A stretch of 64,000 nt of DNA, taken from positions 434,001 through 498,000 of the forward strand of contig NZ_JACDUR010000004.1 in the NCBI RefSeq assembly GCF_013761175.1, given 5' to 3'. The notes beneath the pieces were generated by a model. That model worked only from the letters and a program-made list of their open reading frames with translations. It ran no database searches and was not told the DNA's origin. The stretch is from Nonomuraea soli. GTDB taxonomy: Bacteria > Actinomycetota > Actinomycetes > Streptosporangiales > Streptosporangiaceae. A program made the position numbers and the translations under genes. This document shows, piece by piece, positions 42,001-48,027 of the stretch (positions are counted from its first letter, which is position 1; every line of letters begins with the position of its first letter).

Positions 42001-42140
42001 CGGGCCAGACGTCGGTCACAGTCGACGTGCTGTCGTACACGGTCACCAAGAGCAAGCCGGACGACAAGTTCATCGACGTCTCCGTCAACCAGGCGGACGA
42101 CATCAGCGAGACCTTCAAGTTCGAGCCGTACTGCCAGTAG
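39084..42140 (+). CDS. Large secreted Ig-like repeat protein
   Basis: 1018 aa from GTG 39084 (GAGGGG 6 nt upstream; TTG 39060 is a weaker option). A signal peptide ends near 'ASGAAAAPTP'. After a distinct N-terminal module there are four full repeats of about 186 aa, beginning near 39585, 40152, 40716 and 41274, and a final half repeat at about 41826. Each repeat has one Cys-containing Ig-like half ('GRCPTDVALTA' to 'SNRATHTIVCG') and one 'YPGQTVTVTAAFVGSDVKTISSKAFTP' half. There is no sorting signal or anchor, so it is probably secreted or held non-covalently. Function unknown; adhesion or wall interaction is possible. Confidence 0.7.
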   Translation: MKSLIVALRRVGGTLAAMALVSGALASGAAAAPTPVVFGAATATPKTQTVECPTTVKLTTTAKVKAPVTLAYQWVFANGTKSAVKQYKIGGKGIKPIRLTTTVKVTGDAKGWGAVRVISPVKKVSKKAWFAVSCTGADAHTGGSTWVGTTYVHEPEKPSTTAPAANPVTTVNLTAAPKDYAGRCPTDVALTASFLFAASAKPFVVTYRLRDSLGNTGQWRTMNVAAGPVAARTVDLGKIKTAKSGWHQVEVGQSNGLLSNRATHTIVCGVPAVTLNKAQAYPGQTVTVTAAFVGSDVKTISSKAFTPETHTAPAGKRDYTFDATVSPALGEHEVKAVFADGDTATAKLTVVADPSPVKGVKLTLDPAAHEGRCPIKVKVGATFDLTGYPAQALSIKWRPAGAEQWKTLAVPAGHGGSFTAQLDELTVTESKKGAYRIEIQQADNLKSNEVPFEYLCGEPSITLSAPTAHPGDTVKVTVKGFGSDVKTVTSKAFTPELHTAPAGKREWSFDAIVSAALGEHEVKAVFADNDTVSAKLKVEPVPNPVQKFTVDVDPATYVGKCPTDLEVTAKLAGIPAGVNSIQYKRVGTDTWTTLAIPAGHAEPYVVQLPSLRYTESGKASVQYVINQPDKLESNTEHVVVTCGEPTITLSKSEAYPGDQVKVTVNGFDSDIRKIYSDAFEPSTRDPLGTPRTYEYVAVVSDELGTHTVTAETYNGGKATATIKVVPDPNKVKGVHIWFGDDDYKGRCPVSLPLTVKFTGLPRGKQTIQYRIAGTTAWQSVEVNPVLGVAVETVRVPVTQSGKGSVKIEINQPDKLTSNAEGYEVECVQPSITLRPAVTRAGGEVEVEVKGIDSKVVRVYSEAFDPKEYKPKYPDEYYERDHTVGSKVAPGTYEVSATLADGTVLKAQLTVAPPQVKSIAFATSPTVPTNNKMACGTVVTVKATLTLAAPASAAQAVLWKSDRDNAWKTATVPAGQTSVTVDVLSYTVTKSKPDDKFIDVSVNQADDISETFKFEPYCQ

Positions 42141-43056
42141 TGAACCTGATGAAGCCGCTGTACATCCCCATCGAGCACGTGTAACGCAGCGTGCCGGGAG
42201 GCTGGGGCGGTAGCCGGACGATCGCCGGGAGCGCGTAGTCGCGACCGGCGATCGTCACGGTCCTGGTGCACCCCGCCTCGTGCGTCTTGAAGACCAGCTC
42301 CACGGCCTGCCCCGCGGGGGCGGTGACGAGGGCGGGGCGGTAGCCGGTGCCGGTGGCCCAGATGGTGAGCGGCCCCGTCGAGGCCGCCGCCGGGGCGGGC
42401 GTCCGGGGCAGCCAGCCGCCGAGGCTGAGACCGGAGCCGATCGTCCACACGCCCACGGCGAAGGCCGCGACCCCGGTCAGCAGGGCCAGGCGGGTCTGGG
42501 AGATCCTGCGCAGGATCACGCCCAGCAAGGCGAAGGCGGGAGCGGTGCCCGCGACGAATCCGGCCATCACGGCGGCGCCGCCGAGCGCGGATCCGCTGGA
42601 GACGGCGACCATCTCCATGCCGAGCGTCACGCCGCAGGGGATCAGGATCGTGGCCGCGCCCAGGAGCAGCGCGCTCCTGCCGAGGTGCCGGGGCGGCTCG
42701 TGCGGGGCGCATCCCGACTTCTCGCGTCTGATGAGGCGGACGGCGAAGACCAGCACCGTCAGTCCCGCCACGACGAGCAGGACCGCGCGAACCCGCGGAG
42801 ACAGGGTGATCGCCGACCCGGCCAGGCCGAGCAGCGCTCCGGCCAGCACGTGCGAGATCAGGCGGCCGGTGAGGAAGCGGCCCAGGACCATCGGATCGGC
42901 CCGGGGCGGGCGGCAGGAGGCGCAGCAGCCACCGCCGCACCGATCCGTACGATCCACCAGGCCCACCAGGAGGCCGCCCTGCACCGCCGTACAGGACGCG
43001 GTCCCCGCGACCAGGCCGGCTGCCAGCCCGCTCACGAACAGCGAGACCGGCTCCAC
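42115..43056 (-). CDS. TauE/SafE-DsbD-like membrane protein fused to a C-terminal cupredoxin-like domain
   Basis: 313 aa from GTG 43056. Six or seven helices span residues ~1-215, with Cys-rich loops ('TASCTAVQGG', 'DRCGGGCCASCRPP') and 'TILIPCGVTLGMEM', resembling the cytochrome-biogenesis/UreH-like DsbD_2 family. The C-terminal ~90 residues form a cupredoxin-like domain: 'APAGQAVELVFKTHEAGCTRTVTI' and 'GTLRYTCSMGMYSGFI' with potential copper ligands (His, Cys, Met). This suggests copper handling or thiol/heme trafficking at the membrane. A 66-aa Cys protein lies upstream in the same operon. The 3' end overlaps the repeat-protein gene by 26 nt. Confidence 0.7.
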   Translation of the reverse strand: MEPVSLFVSGLAAGLVAGTASCTAVQGGLLVGLVDRTDRCGGGCCASCRPPRADPMVLGRFLTGRLISHVLAGALLGLAGSAITLSPRVRAVLLVVAGLTVLVFAVRLIRREKSGCAPHEPPRHLGRSALLLGAATILIPCGVTLGMEMVAVSSGSALGGAAVMAGFVAGTAPAFALLGVILRRISQTRLALLTGVAAFAVGVWTIGSGLSLGGWLPRTPAPAAASTGPLTIWATGTGYRPALVTAPAGQAVELVFKTHEAGCTRTVTIAGRDYALPAIVRLPPQPPGTLRYTCSMGMYSGFIRFTTGSTART

Positions 43057-43060
43057 GCGC

Positions 43061-43261
43061 TCAGTGCACGACGGTCAGGTTGTCCAGGCTGCCGTTCTTG
43101 GCCAGTTCGACGATCGAGCCGAACTGGTCGAGGCTCATCTCCACCCGCTGGCCGAAATCGTCGGTGATGACGACCTGCTTCTCCTCGGGGGCCGCCGGGT
43201 CGAAGAACAACTCGGGGCATCCGCAACTGCACTGGCCGCAGAACCTGGCGATCGACTGCAT
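43061..43261 (-). CDS. Small Cys-motif protein, function unknown
   Basis: 66 aa. The N-terminus 'MQSIARFCGQCSCGCPELFFDP' has four cysteines in a CxxCxCxC spacing, suitable for a zinc or Fe-S site; the rest is a compact 'VVITDDFGQRVEMSLDQFGSIVELAKNG' unit. It ends 4 nt before the membrane-cupredoxin gene, so the two are cotranscribed. A metal-related role is inferred from the cysteines and the neighbour. Confidence 0.6.
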   Translation of the reverse strand: MQSIARFCGQCSCGCPELFFDPAAPEEKQVVITDDFGQRVEMSLDQFGSIVELAKNGSLDNLTVVH

Positions 43262-43352
43262 CTCGTCCCTCGCTTCTCGATGTAGTCCTGTACGGAAGGT
43301 AACCGCGGCGCCTGACTGCGGCCAGTAACAGTTGTTTCACCCCCTGGAACGG

Positions 43353-43568
43353 TTAGGTCCGGGCTCCCTTGAGCACGGAAACCTTCTCGAAGTACTCGTC
43401 GTCGCTCATCTCGCCGCGGGCGTACCTTTCGGCGAGGATCTGCTCCGCGCCCGCGATCGGGCTGGAGGCGGCCGGTGTACGGCGGCGCCACCGGGTGATG
43501 AAGAAGGCGGCCAGGGCCACCCAGACAAGCGGGACGATCGGCCAGAAGAAACCCCAGTGTGCGTGCAT
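43353..43568 (-). CDS. SHOCT-domain small membrane protein
   Basis: 71 aa from ATG 43568, with AGGAGGAAAGAG directly upstream. One helix ('FFWPIVPLVWVALAAFFIT') is followed by basic residues and a C-terminal SHOCT motif 'AEQILAERYARGEMSDDEYFEKVSVLK'. SHOCT segments are short oligomerisation or interaction motifs at protein ends. Role unknown. Confidence 0.75.
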   Translation of the reverse strand: MHAHWGFFWPIVPLVWVALAAFFITRWRRRTPAASSPIAGAEQILAERYARGEMSDDEYFEKVSVLKGART

Positions 43569-43803
43569 CTCTTTCCTCCTTTGACGTACTCCAAGGGTCG
43601 CCGCCGGGACCGCGCGCGACATCGGCTCGCGGGCTCGTCGTGGTGTGCGACCGGGGTGGTGCATGAGCGGCCGTCCGGCTCCTCCCGCGGTCGTAGACGG
43701 ACCTCAGGGTTCTCGGGGCAGGGCCCTGATAAATGAGTGGCAGCCCGCGTGAATGGCGGGTTACCTTTTACCCATCGAACGCGACGAAAAGGAAAGAGGA
43801 AAC

Positions 43804-43848
43804 GTGGAAGCCATGACCGCGCGAATCCTCGCGGAGGCCCGCGGGTAG
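43804..43848 (+). CDS. Putative 14-residue leader peptide ahead of a terminator
   Basis: GTG 43804 (or ATG 43813) opens a reading frame that encodes MEAMTARILAEARG and ends with TAG; AGAGGA lies just upstream. It is followed after 19 nt by a strong intrinsic terminator. A short ORF plus terminator is the layout of ribosome-mediated attenuation, but the next plus-strand genes are tRNAs, so the target is unclear. The rest of 43569-44031 shows no other gene. Confidence 0.35.
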   Translation: MEAMTARILAEARG

Positions 43849-43867
43849 CTCACACGCTCCCTCACCG

Positions 43868-43900
43868 GCCGCCGCGGACCCCTTGTCCGGGCGGCTTTTT
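43868..43900 (+). terminator. Strong intrinsic terminator upstream of the tRNA genes
   Basis: GCCGCC-G-CGGAC pairs with GTCCG-GGCGGC (11 bp with one bulged G, 5-nt loop) and is followed by TTTTT at 43896-43900. It would end a transcript starting upstream of the mini-ORF, about 130 nt before the first tRNA. Confidence 0.75.
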
Positions 43901-44031
43901 CGTTGCCCCGCAGACAACTCCATAACCGGAGAACGAGCTCTTCCGCTCTCCGATGGCTGCCCGCTTCCCGCAATCCACACTGCGGGTACGGCAGAGCCCG
44001 TGGGCACACTACCGCGACGGGCAAAACGTTC

Positions 44032-44103
44032 GGGCTGATGGTGAAACAGGAATCACACCTGCCTTGCAAGCAGGAATTCGGGGTTCGATTCCCCGCCGGT
44101 CCA
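44032..44103 (+). tRNA. tRNA-Ala (anticodon TGC), atypical
   Basis: Cloverleaf: acceptor GGGCTGA/CCGGTCC including the alanine identity pair G3:U70, but with a U5:G68 wobble and an A7:C66 mismatch; D-stem GTGA/TCAC; anticodon stem CCTGC/GCAGG around CTTGCAA (anticodon TGC); T-arm CGGGG-TTCGATT-CCCCG. The discriminator is A; no CCA is encoded. The sequence differs from the usual actinobacterial tRNA-Ala ('AGCTCAGTTGGTAGAGC' type D-arm). Confidence 0.7.
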
Positions 44104-44210
44104 CGATCCCGCGGCCTGCCGTACGGTCAACGCACCGGGCGGCGGCGCGATGGAACCACGGACACCGTCCTCAGCCGTCCAAGGTGAAATCGCGGGCCGC
44201 GGGACCGCAC

Positions 44211-44283
44211 GGCCCGTTGGTCCAGTGGTGAGGACGCCTGACTCTCAATCAGGAGGCCACCGGTTCGAATCCGGTACGGGCTG
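44211..44283 (+). tRNA. tRNA-Glu (anticodon CTC), atypical
   Basis: Acceptor GGCCCGT/ACGGGCT has six Watson-Crick pairs and a G1:U72 wobble. D-stem GTCC/GGAC, anticodon stem CCTGA/TCAGG with loop CTCTCAA (anticodon CTC), T-arm ACCGG-TTCGAAT-CCGGT, discriminator G. The anticodon stem is unlike the GC-rich stem of ordinary actinobacterial tRNA-Glu. It is 107 nt after the Ala gene. Confidence 0.75.
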
Positions 44284-44288
44284 CACGA

Positions 44289-44360
44289 CGCTCGGTGGTG
44301 CAAGGGTGGCACGCAGGCCTCATAAGCCTGAGGTTCGGGGTTCGAGTCCCTGCCGAGCGA
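44289..44360 (+). tRNA. tRNA with CAT anticodon (elongator Met or Ile2)
   Basis: Perfect 7-bp acceptor CGCTCGG/CCGAGCG, D-stem GTGC/GCAC, anticodon stem CAGGC/GCCTG with loop CTCATAA (anticodon CAT), T-arm CGGGG-TTCGAGT-CCCTG, discriminator A. It lacks the initiator features (C1:A72 mismatch, three stacked G:C pairs), so it is elongator Met or lysidine-modified Ile2. It begins 5 nt after tRNA-Glu. Confidence 0.75.
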
Positions 44361-44364
44361 CCTG

Positions 44365-45021
44365 TCACAACCAGCCCGGCTTGACCAGGCCGGACTCGTA
44401 GGCGATCACGACGAGCTGCGCCCGGTCGCGGGCGTGCAGCTTCATCATCGTCCGGCTGACGTGGGTCTTGGCCGTCGCGGGCGACATGAACAGCTTCGCC
44501 GCGATCTCGTCGTTCGTCATGCCCGTGCCCACCAGCGACAGGACCTCGCGTTCCCGCTCGGTGAGCTGGTCGAGGCCGGTCATCTCCATCGGCTCCTTGG
44601 CGCGCGAGGCGTACTCGGCGATCAGCCGCCGGGTGACGCTCGGCGACAGCAGCGCGTCGCCCGAGGCGACCACGCGCACCGCCTGGATGAGCTCGGTCGG
44701 CTCGGTGTCCTTGACGAGGAAGCCGCTGGCGCCGCCGCGCAGCGCCTCGAAGACGTACTCGTCGAGCTCGAACGTGGTCAGGATGATGATGCGCGGGCCC
44801 TCGGGCATCTGCCGGGTGGCGGTCAGGCCGTCGGTGCCCGGCATGCGGATGTCCATGAGCACCACGTCGGGCTGGTGCTGGGCGGCCAGCCGCACGGCCT
44901 CGGCGCCGTCGGAGGCCTCGGCCACCACGGTCATGTCGGGCTGGGCGTCGAGCAGGGCCTTGAATCCGGCGCGGACCAGGGCCTGGTCGTCGGCGAGCAG
45001 CAGCTTGATCATGGTCGTCAT
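44365..45021 (-). CDS. NarL/FixJ-type response regulator
   Basis: 218 aa; ATG 45021 overlaps the kinase stop (ATGA). The receiver domain 'IKLLLADDQALVRAGFKALLDAQPDMTVV' has the acidic pair, the phosphoacceptor is in 'PDVVLMDIRMPGTDG', and the conserved Lys is in 'GFLVKDTEP'. The LuxR-type helix-turn-helix is 'LTEREREVLSLVGTGMTNDEIAAKLFMSPATAKTHVSRTMMKL'. It forms a two-component pair with the kinase encoded upstream. Its stop is only 4 nt from the tRNA cluster on the opposite strand. Confidence 0.9.
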   Translation of the reverse strand: MTTMIKLLLADDQALVRAGFKALLDAQPDMTVVAEASDGAEAVRLAAQHQPDVVLMDIRMPGTDGLTATRQMPEGPRIIILTTFELDEYVFEALRGGASGFLVKDTEPTELIQAVRVVASGDALLSPSVTRRLIAEYASRAKEPMEMTGLDQLTEREREVLSLVGTGMTNDEIAAKLFMSPATAKTHVSRTMMKLHARDRAQLVVIAYESGLVKPGWL

Positions 45022-46112
45022 TCTGTCGTCTCCAGCGGCAGGCGTGCGGTGACGCGGAAGCCCTCGTCGGTGGGTCCGGCGGTGAAGGTGCCGCCGAGGG
45101 CCGCGGCACGCTCGCGCATGCCGGGGATGCCGTTGCCGCCGCCCTCTTCCGCGACGGCCGCGGGCGCGTGGCCGCCCTTGCTGGTGACCTGGACCAGCAG
45201 CTGCCTGCCGTACTCCAGCAGGACGGTCACGCGGGCGCCGGGCGCGTGCTTGGCGGCGTTGGTGAGCGACTCCTGGACGATGCGGTAGGCGGCGCGCTCG
45301 ACGCCGGGCGGCAGCGGGCGGGTGCCCGCGCGGGTCAGTTTCACGTCGAGGCCGGAGCGTTCGACGAGCTCGTCGAGGCGGTCGAGGCCGGCGGTGGGGG
45401 AGCGGGGCGCGCCTTCGCGCAGCACGTTGAGGACCGAGCGCATCTCGCCGAGCACCTCCTTGGAGGCGGTCTTGATGGTGGCCAGCGCGGTGCGGGCCTG
45501 CTCGGGGTGATCGTCGATGAGGTGCAGCGCGGTGGAGGCCTGGACGTGGATGAGCGAGATGTTGTGCGCCAGCACGTCGTGCAGCTCCTGGGCCATGGTC
45601 AGGCGTTCCTCGCTGGCCTGGCGGCGCGACTCCTCCTCCTTGGTGCGCAGGGTCTCGCGCCGCCGCTCGCGCACCATGCGGCCGAGCTCGGCGGCGACCA
45701 TGAGCAGCATGGTGGAGGTGCCGATCCAGACGCCGTGGAAGGGGTCGCGCTGCCCGATGGACCAGGCGTAGACGATGAAGGTGATCAGCGTGGACCCGGC
45801 GATGAGCCAGGCGGCCAGGCGCCTGCCGTCGAGGACGAGCGCGACCAGCATGATTATCGGGCTGAAGAAGACCGGCCCGTACGGATAGCCGCCCCACAGG
45901 TAGAGGAAGGTCGCCAGGAGGGTGACGAGCGTGGCCGCGACGGGATATCTGCGGCGTACGGCCAGCATGGCAGGACCGACGAGCAGCAGCACGTTGGCGT
46001 AGAGGTCGGGGGCCTGGCGCGGCAGGTCCTTCTGCCCCAGATAGGCGGCAGACGACAGCGTCACCTGCACGAGGGCGACGATCACCGCCGCCAGAAGGTC
46101 CTTTTTCCGCAC
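45018..46112 (-). CDS. NarL-partner sensor histidine kinase (HisKA_3 type)
   Basis: 364 aa from GTG 46112; TAGCGT lies 6 nt upstream, so it is probably leaderless. Five or so N-terminal helices (residues ~5-150) form a membrane sensor without a large outer domain. The dimerisation domain 'RLTMAQELHDVLAHNISLIHVQAS' carries the phospho-His, and the ATPase domain ends with 'GNGIPGMRERAAALGGTFTAGPTDEGFRVTARLP'. This is the common DesK/NarX-like actinomycete kinase. It is divergent from the gamma-glutamyltransferase gene. Confidence 0.9.
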   Translation of the reverse strand: MRKKDLLAAVIVALVQVTLSSAAYLGQKDLPRQAPDLYANVLLLVGPAMLAVRRRYPVAATLVTLLATFLYLWGGYPYGPVFFSPIIMLVALVLDGRRLAAWLIAGSTLITFIVYAWSIGQRDPFHGVWIGTSTMLLMVAAELGRMVRERRRETLRTKEEESRRQASEERLTMAQELHDVLAHNISLIHVQASTALHLIDDHPEQARTALATIKTASKEVLGEMRSVLNVLREGAPRSPTAGLDRLDELVERSGLDVKLTRAGTRPLPPGVERAAYRIVQESLTNAAKHAPGARVTVLLEYGRQLLVQVTSKGGHAPAAVAEEGGGNGIPGMRERAAALGGTFTAGPTDEGFRVTARLPLETTE

Positions 46113-46206
46113 ACGACCACGCTAGGGCACCCCGGCGACCGGCCGCATCCCACAGGTGTGGCAGAAGGGCCTACCCCCGGTGGTGTAGCTGAGTCATGGT
46201 GTTGGC

Positions 46207-47916
46207 ATGATCCGACTCATCCTCGTGGGAGCGCTGATCGCTCCGTCCGGGCCCGCCGCTACGACGGACCCGGGCAAGGTCCCGGTTCAGGAGGGGTACG
46301 GCGGTGCGGTCTCCACCGTCGACCTCGATGCCAGCAAGGCCGCGATCGAGGTGTTGCGCAGGGGCGGCAACGCCATCGACGCCGCGGTGGCCGCCGGAGC
46401 GGTGCTCGGCGTGACCGAGCCGTACTCCGCGGGCGCGGCGGGCGGCGGCTTCATGGTTATCTACTCGGGCGGCCGCGTGCACACCATCGACGGCCGCGAG
46501 ACCGCGCCCAAGGCCATGACCTCCACGTCGCTGGAGGGCATCCCGTTCGAGGAGGCCGTCACCAGCGGCCTGTCGGCGGGTGTCCCGGGCTCCGTGGCCC
46601 AGTGGGAGCTGGCGCTGCGCCGCTTCGGCTCCATCTCCCTTCGCGAGGCGCTGCGCCCGGCGATCGCGGTCGCCGAGAACGGCTTCGTGGTGGACCAGAC
46701 CTTCCACGACCAGACCGCCGCCAACGCCGCCCGCTTCAAGGACATCGCCTCCACCGCCAAGCTCTACCTGCCGGGCGGCGCGCCCCCGGTCGTGGGCTCG
46801 GTCTTCAAGAACCCCGAGCTGGCCGAGACCTACCGCCAGCTGGCCCGCCGCGGCCCGAACTGGATGTACGGCGGGCAGCTGGGCCGCGAGATCGTCGCCA
46901 CGGTCAAGAATCCGCCCGTGACGCCGGGCTCGACCCGCAACGTGCGCCCCGGCCTCATGGAGCTGCGCGACCTGCGCGACTACCAGGCGCTGATGCGCGA
47001 GCCCACGCGCATCGACTACAAGGGCATGCAGGTCTACGGCATGGCGCCGCCCTCCTCCGGAGGCTCCACGGTCGGTGAGGCGCTCAACATCATCGAGGCC
47101 CTGCCCAAGGTCGGCCTGCACGAGTATCTGGAGGCCTCCCGCCTGGCCTTCGCCGATCGCGGCAAGTACGTCGGCGACATCCCGGGGGTGCCGCTGCGCC
47201 AGCTGCTCTCCGACGGCTTCGCCAAGGAGCGCGCCTGCCTGATCGGCGAGCGTGCCATGCCGCACCCGGCCGCCCCCGGCGTGCCCGACGGCGACTACTC
47301 CGGCTGCTCGGCCTCCGCCTTCGAGCCGGCTCCCGTCGCGACCGAGGGGCCGGAGACCACGCACCTGGTCGTGGCCGACCGGTGGGGCAACGTGGTGGCC
47401 TACAACCTGACCATCGAGTCGACCGGCGGCAACGGCATCGTCGTGCCGGGACGCGGGCTGCTGCTCAACAACGAGCTCACCGACTTCACCTTCGGCTCGG
47501 CGCCGGGCGACCCCAACCTGCCGGCCCCGGGCAAGCGCCCGCGTTCGTCGATGGCGCCCACGATCGTCTTCAAGCACGGCAAGCCGGTGCTGGCCGTCGG
47601 CTCGCCCGGCGGTTCGACGATCATCACGACGGTGCTGCAGATCCTGCTCAACCGCTACGAGTTCGGCATGGAGCTGCCCGCCGCCCTGGCCGCTCCGCGG
47701 GCCACGCAGCGCAACACCGCCCAGACCCAGGCGGAGCCGGCCTTCCTGGCCGAGCACGAGGCGGCGCTGGAGGCCTTCGGCCACGATCTGGTGCTCAACC
47801 CCGAGATCGGGGCGGCGACCGCTCTGGAGTTCGTCGGGCGAGGGCGGGTCCAGGCCGTCGCGGAACCCACCCGCAGGGGAGGGGGTAGCGCGCTGGTGGT
47901 CAACCCGGCGCGATGA
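46207..47916 (+). CDS. ggt: Gamma-glutamyltransferase
   Basis: 569 aa with a likely N-terminal export signal ('MIRLILVGALIAPSGPAAT'). Family hallmarks: 'LRRGGNAIDAAVAAGAVLGVTEPYSAGAAGGGFMVIY', 'PPSSGGSTVGEALNI', the autoprocessing/nucleophile Thr in 'GPETTHLVVADRWGNVVA', and 'KRPRSSMAPTIVFKHGKPVLAVGSPGGSTI'. The proenzyme cleaves itself at the Thr to give large and small subunits, and hydrolyses or transfers gamma-glutamyl groups of glutathione-like or poly-glutamyl compounds outside the cell. It is divergent from the two-component kinase. Confidence 0.9.
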   Translation: MIRLILVGALIAPSGPAATTDPGKVPVQEGYGGAVSTVDLDASKAAIEVLRRGGNAIDAAVAAGAVLGVTEPYSAGAAGGGFMVIYSGGRVHTIDGRETAPKAMTSTSLEGIPFEEAVTSGLSAGVPGSVAQWELALRRFGSISLREALRPAIAVAENGFVVDQTFHDQTAANAARFKDIASTAKLYLPGGAPPVVGSVFKNPELAETYRQLARRGPNWMYGGQLGREIVATVKNPPVTPGSTRNVRPGLMELRDLRDYQALMREPTRIDYKGMQVYGMAPPSSGGSTVGEALNIIEALPKVGLHEYLEASRLAFADRGKYVGDIPGVPLRQLLSDGFAKERACLIGERAMPHPAAPGVPDGDYSGCSASAFEPAPVATEGPETTHLVVADRWGNVVAYNLTIESTGGNGIVVPGRGLLLNNELTDFTFGSAPGDPNLPAPGKRPRSSMAPTIVFKHGKPVLAVGSPGGSTIITTVLQILLNRYEFGMELPAALAAPRATQRNTAQTQAEPAFLAEHEAALEAFGHDLVLNPEIGAATALEFVGRGRVQAVAEPTRRGGGSALVVNPAR

Positions 47917-47942
47917 GTCAGCGGGCTGACTGAATGACGCGG

Positions 47943-47981
47943 CACCCGGTCTCGCGTCGGGCGGTTTGGTGAGACCGGGTG
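47943..47981 (+). terminator. Hairpin after ggt
   Basis: CACCCGGTCTC and GAGACCGGGTG form an 11-bp perfect stem with a 17-nt loop, 26 nt after the ggt stop codon. No T-run follows; it probably ends the ggt transcript before the next promoter. Confidence 0.55.
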
Positions 47982-47992
47982 GCGCACCCCCG

Positions 47993-48020
47993 TTGACCGT
48001 CGCGGCGAACGGGGCACACT
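47993..48020 (+). promoter_or_regulatory. Sigma-70-type leaderless promoter of the phospholipase-like gene
   Basis: TTGACC (47993-47998), a 16-bp spacer and CACACT (48015-48020), which ends 7 nt before GTG 48028. This is one of the clearest -35/-10 pairs in the window. Confidence 0.6.
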
Positions 48021-48027
48021 CACGTGT

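Noticed and set aside
44289..44360. Initiator tRNA-fMet
   Set aside because: A perfect C1:G72 acceptor pair and a non-initiator anticodon stem argue for elongator Met or Ile2.
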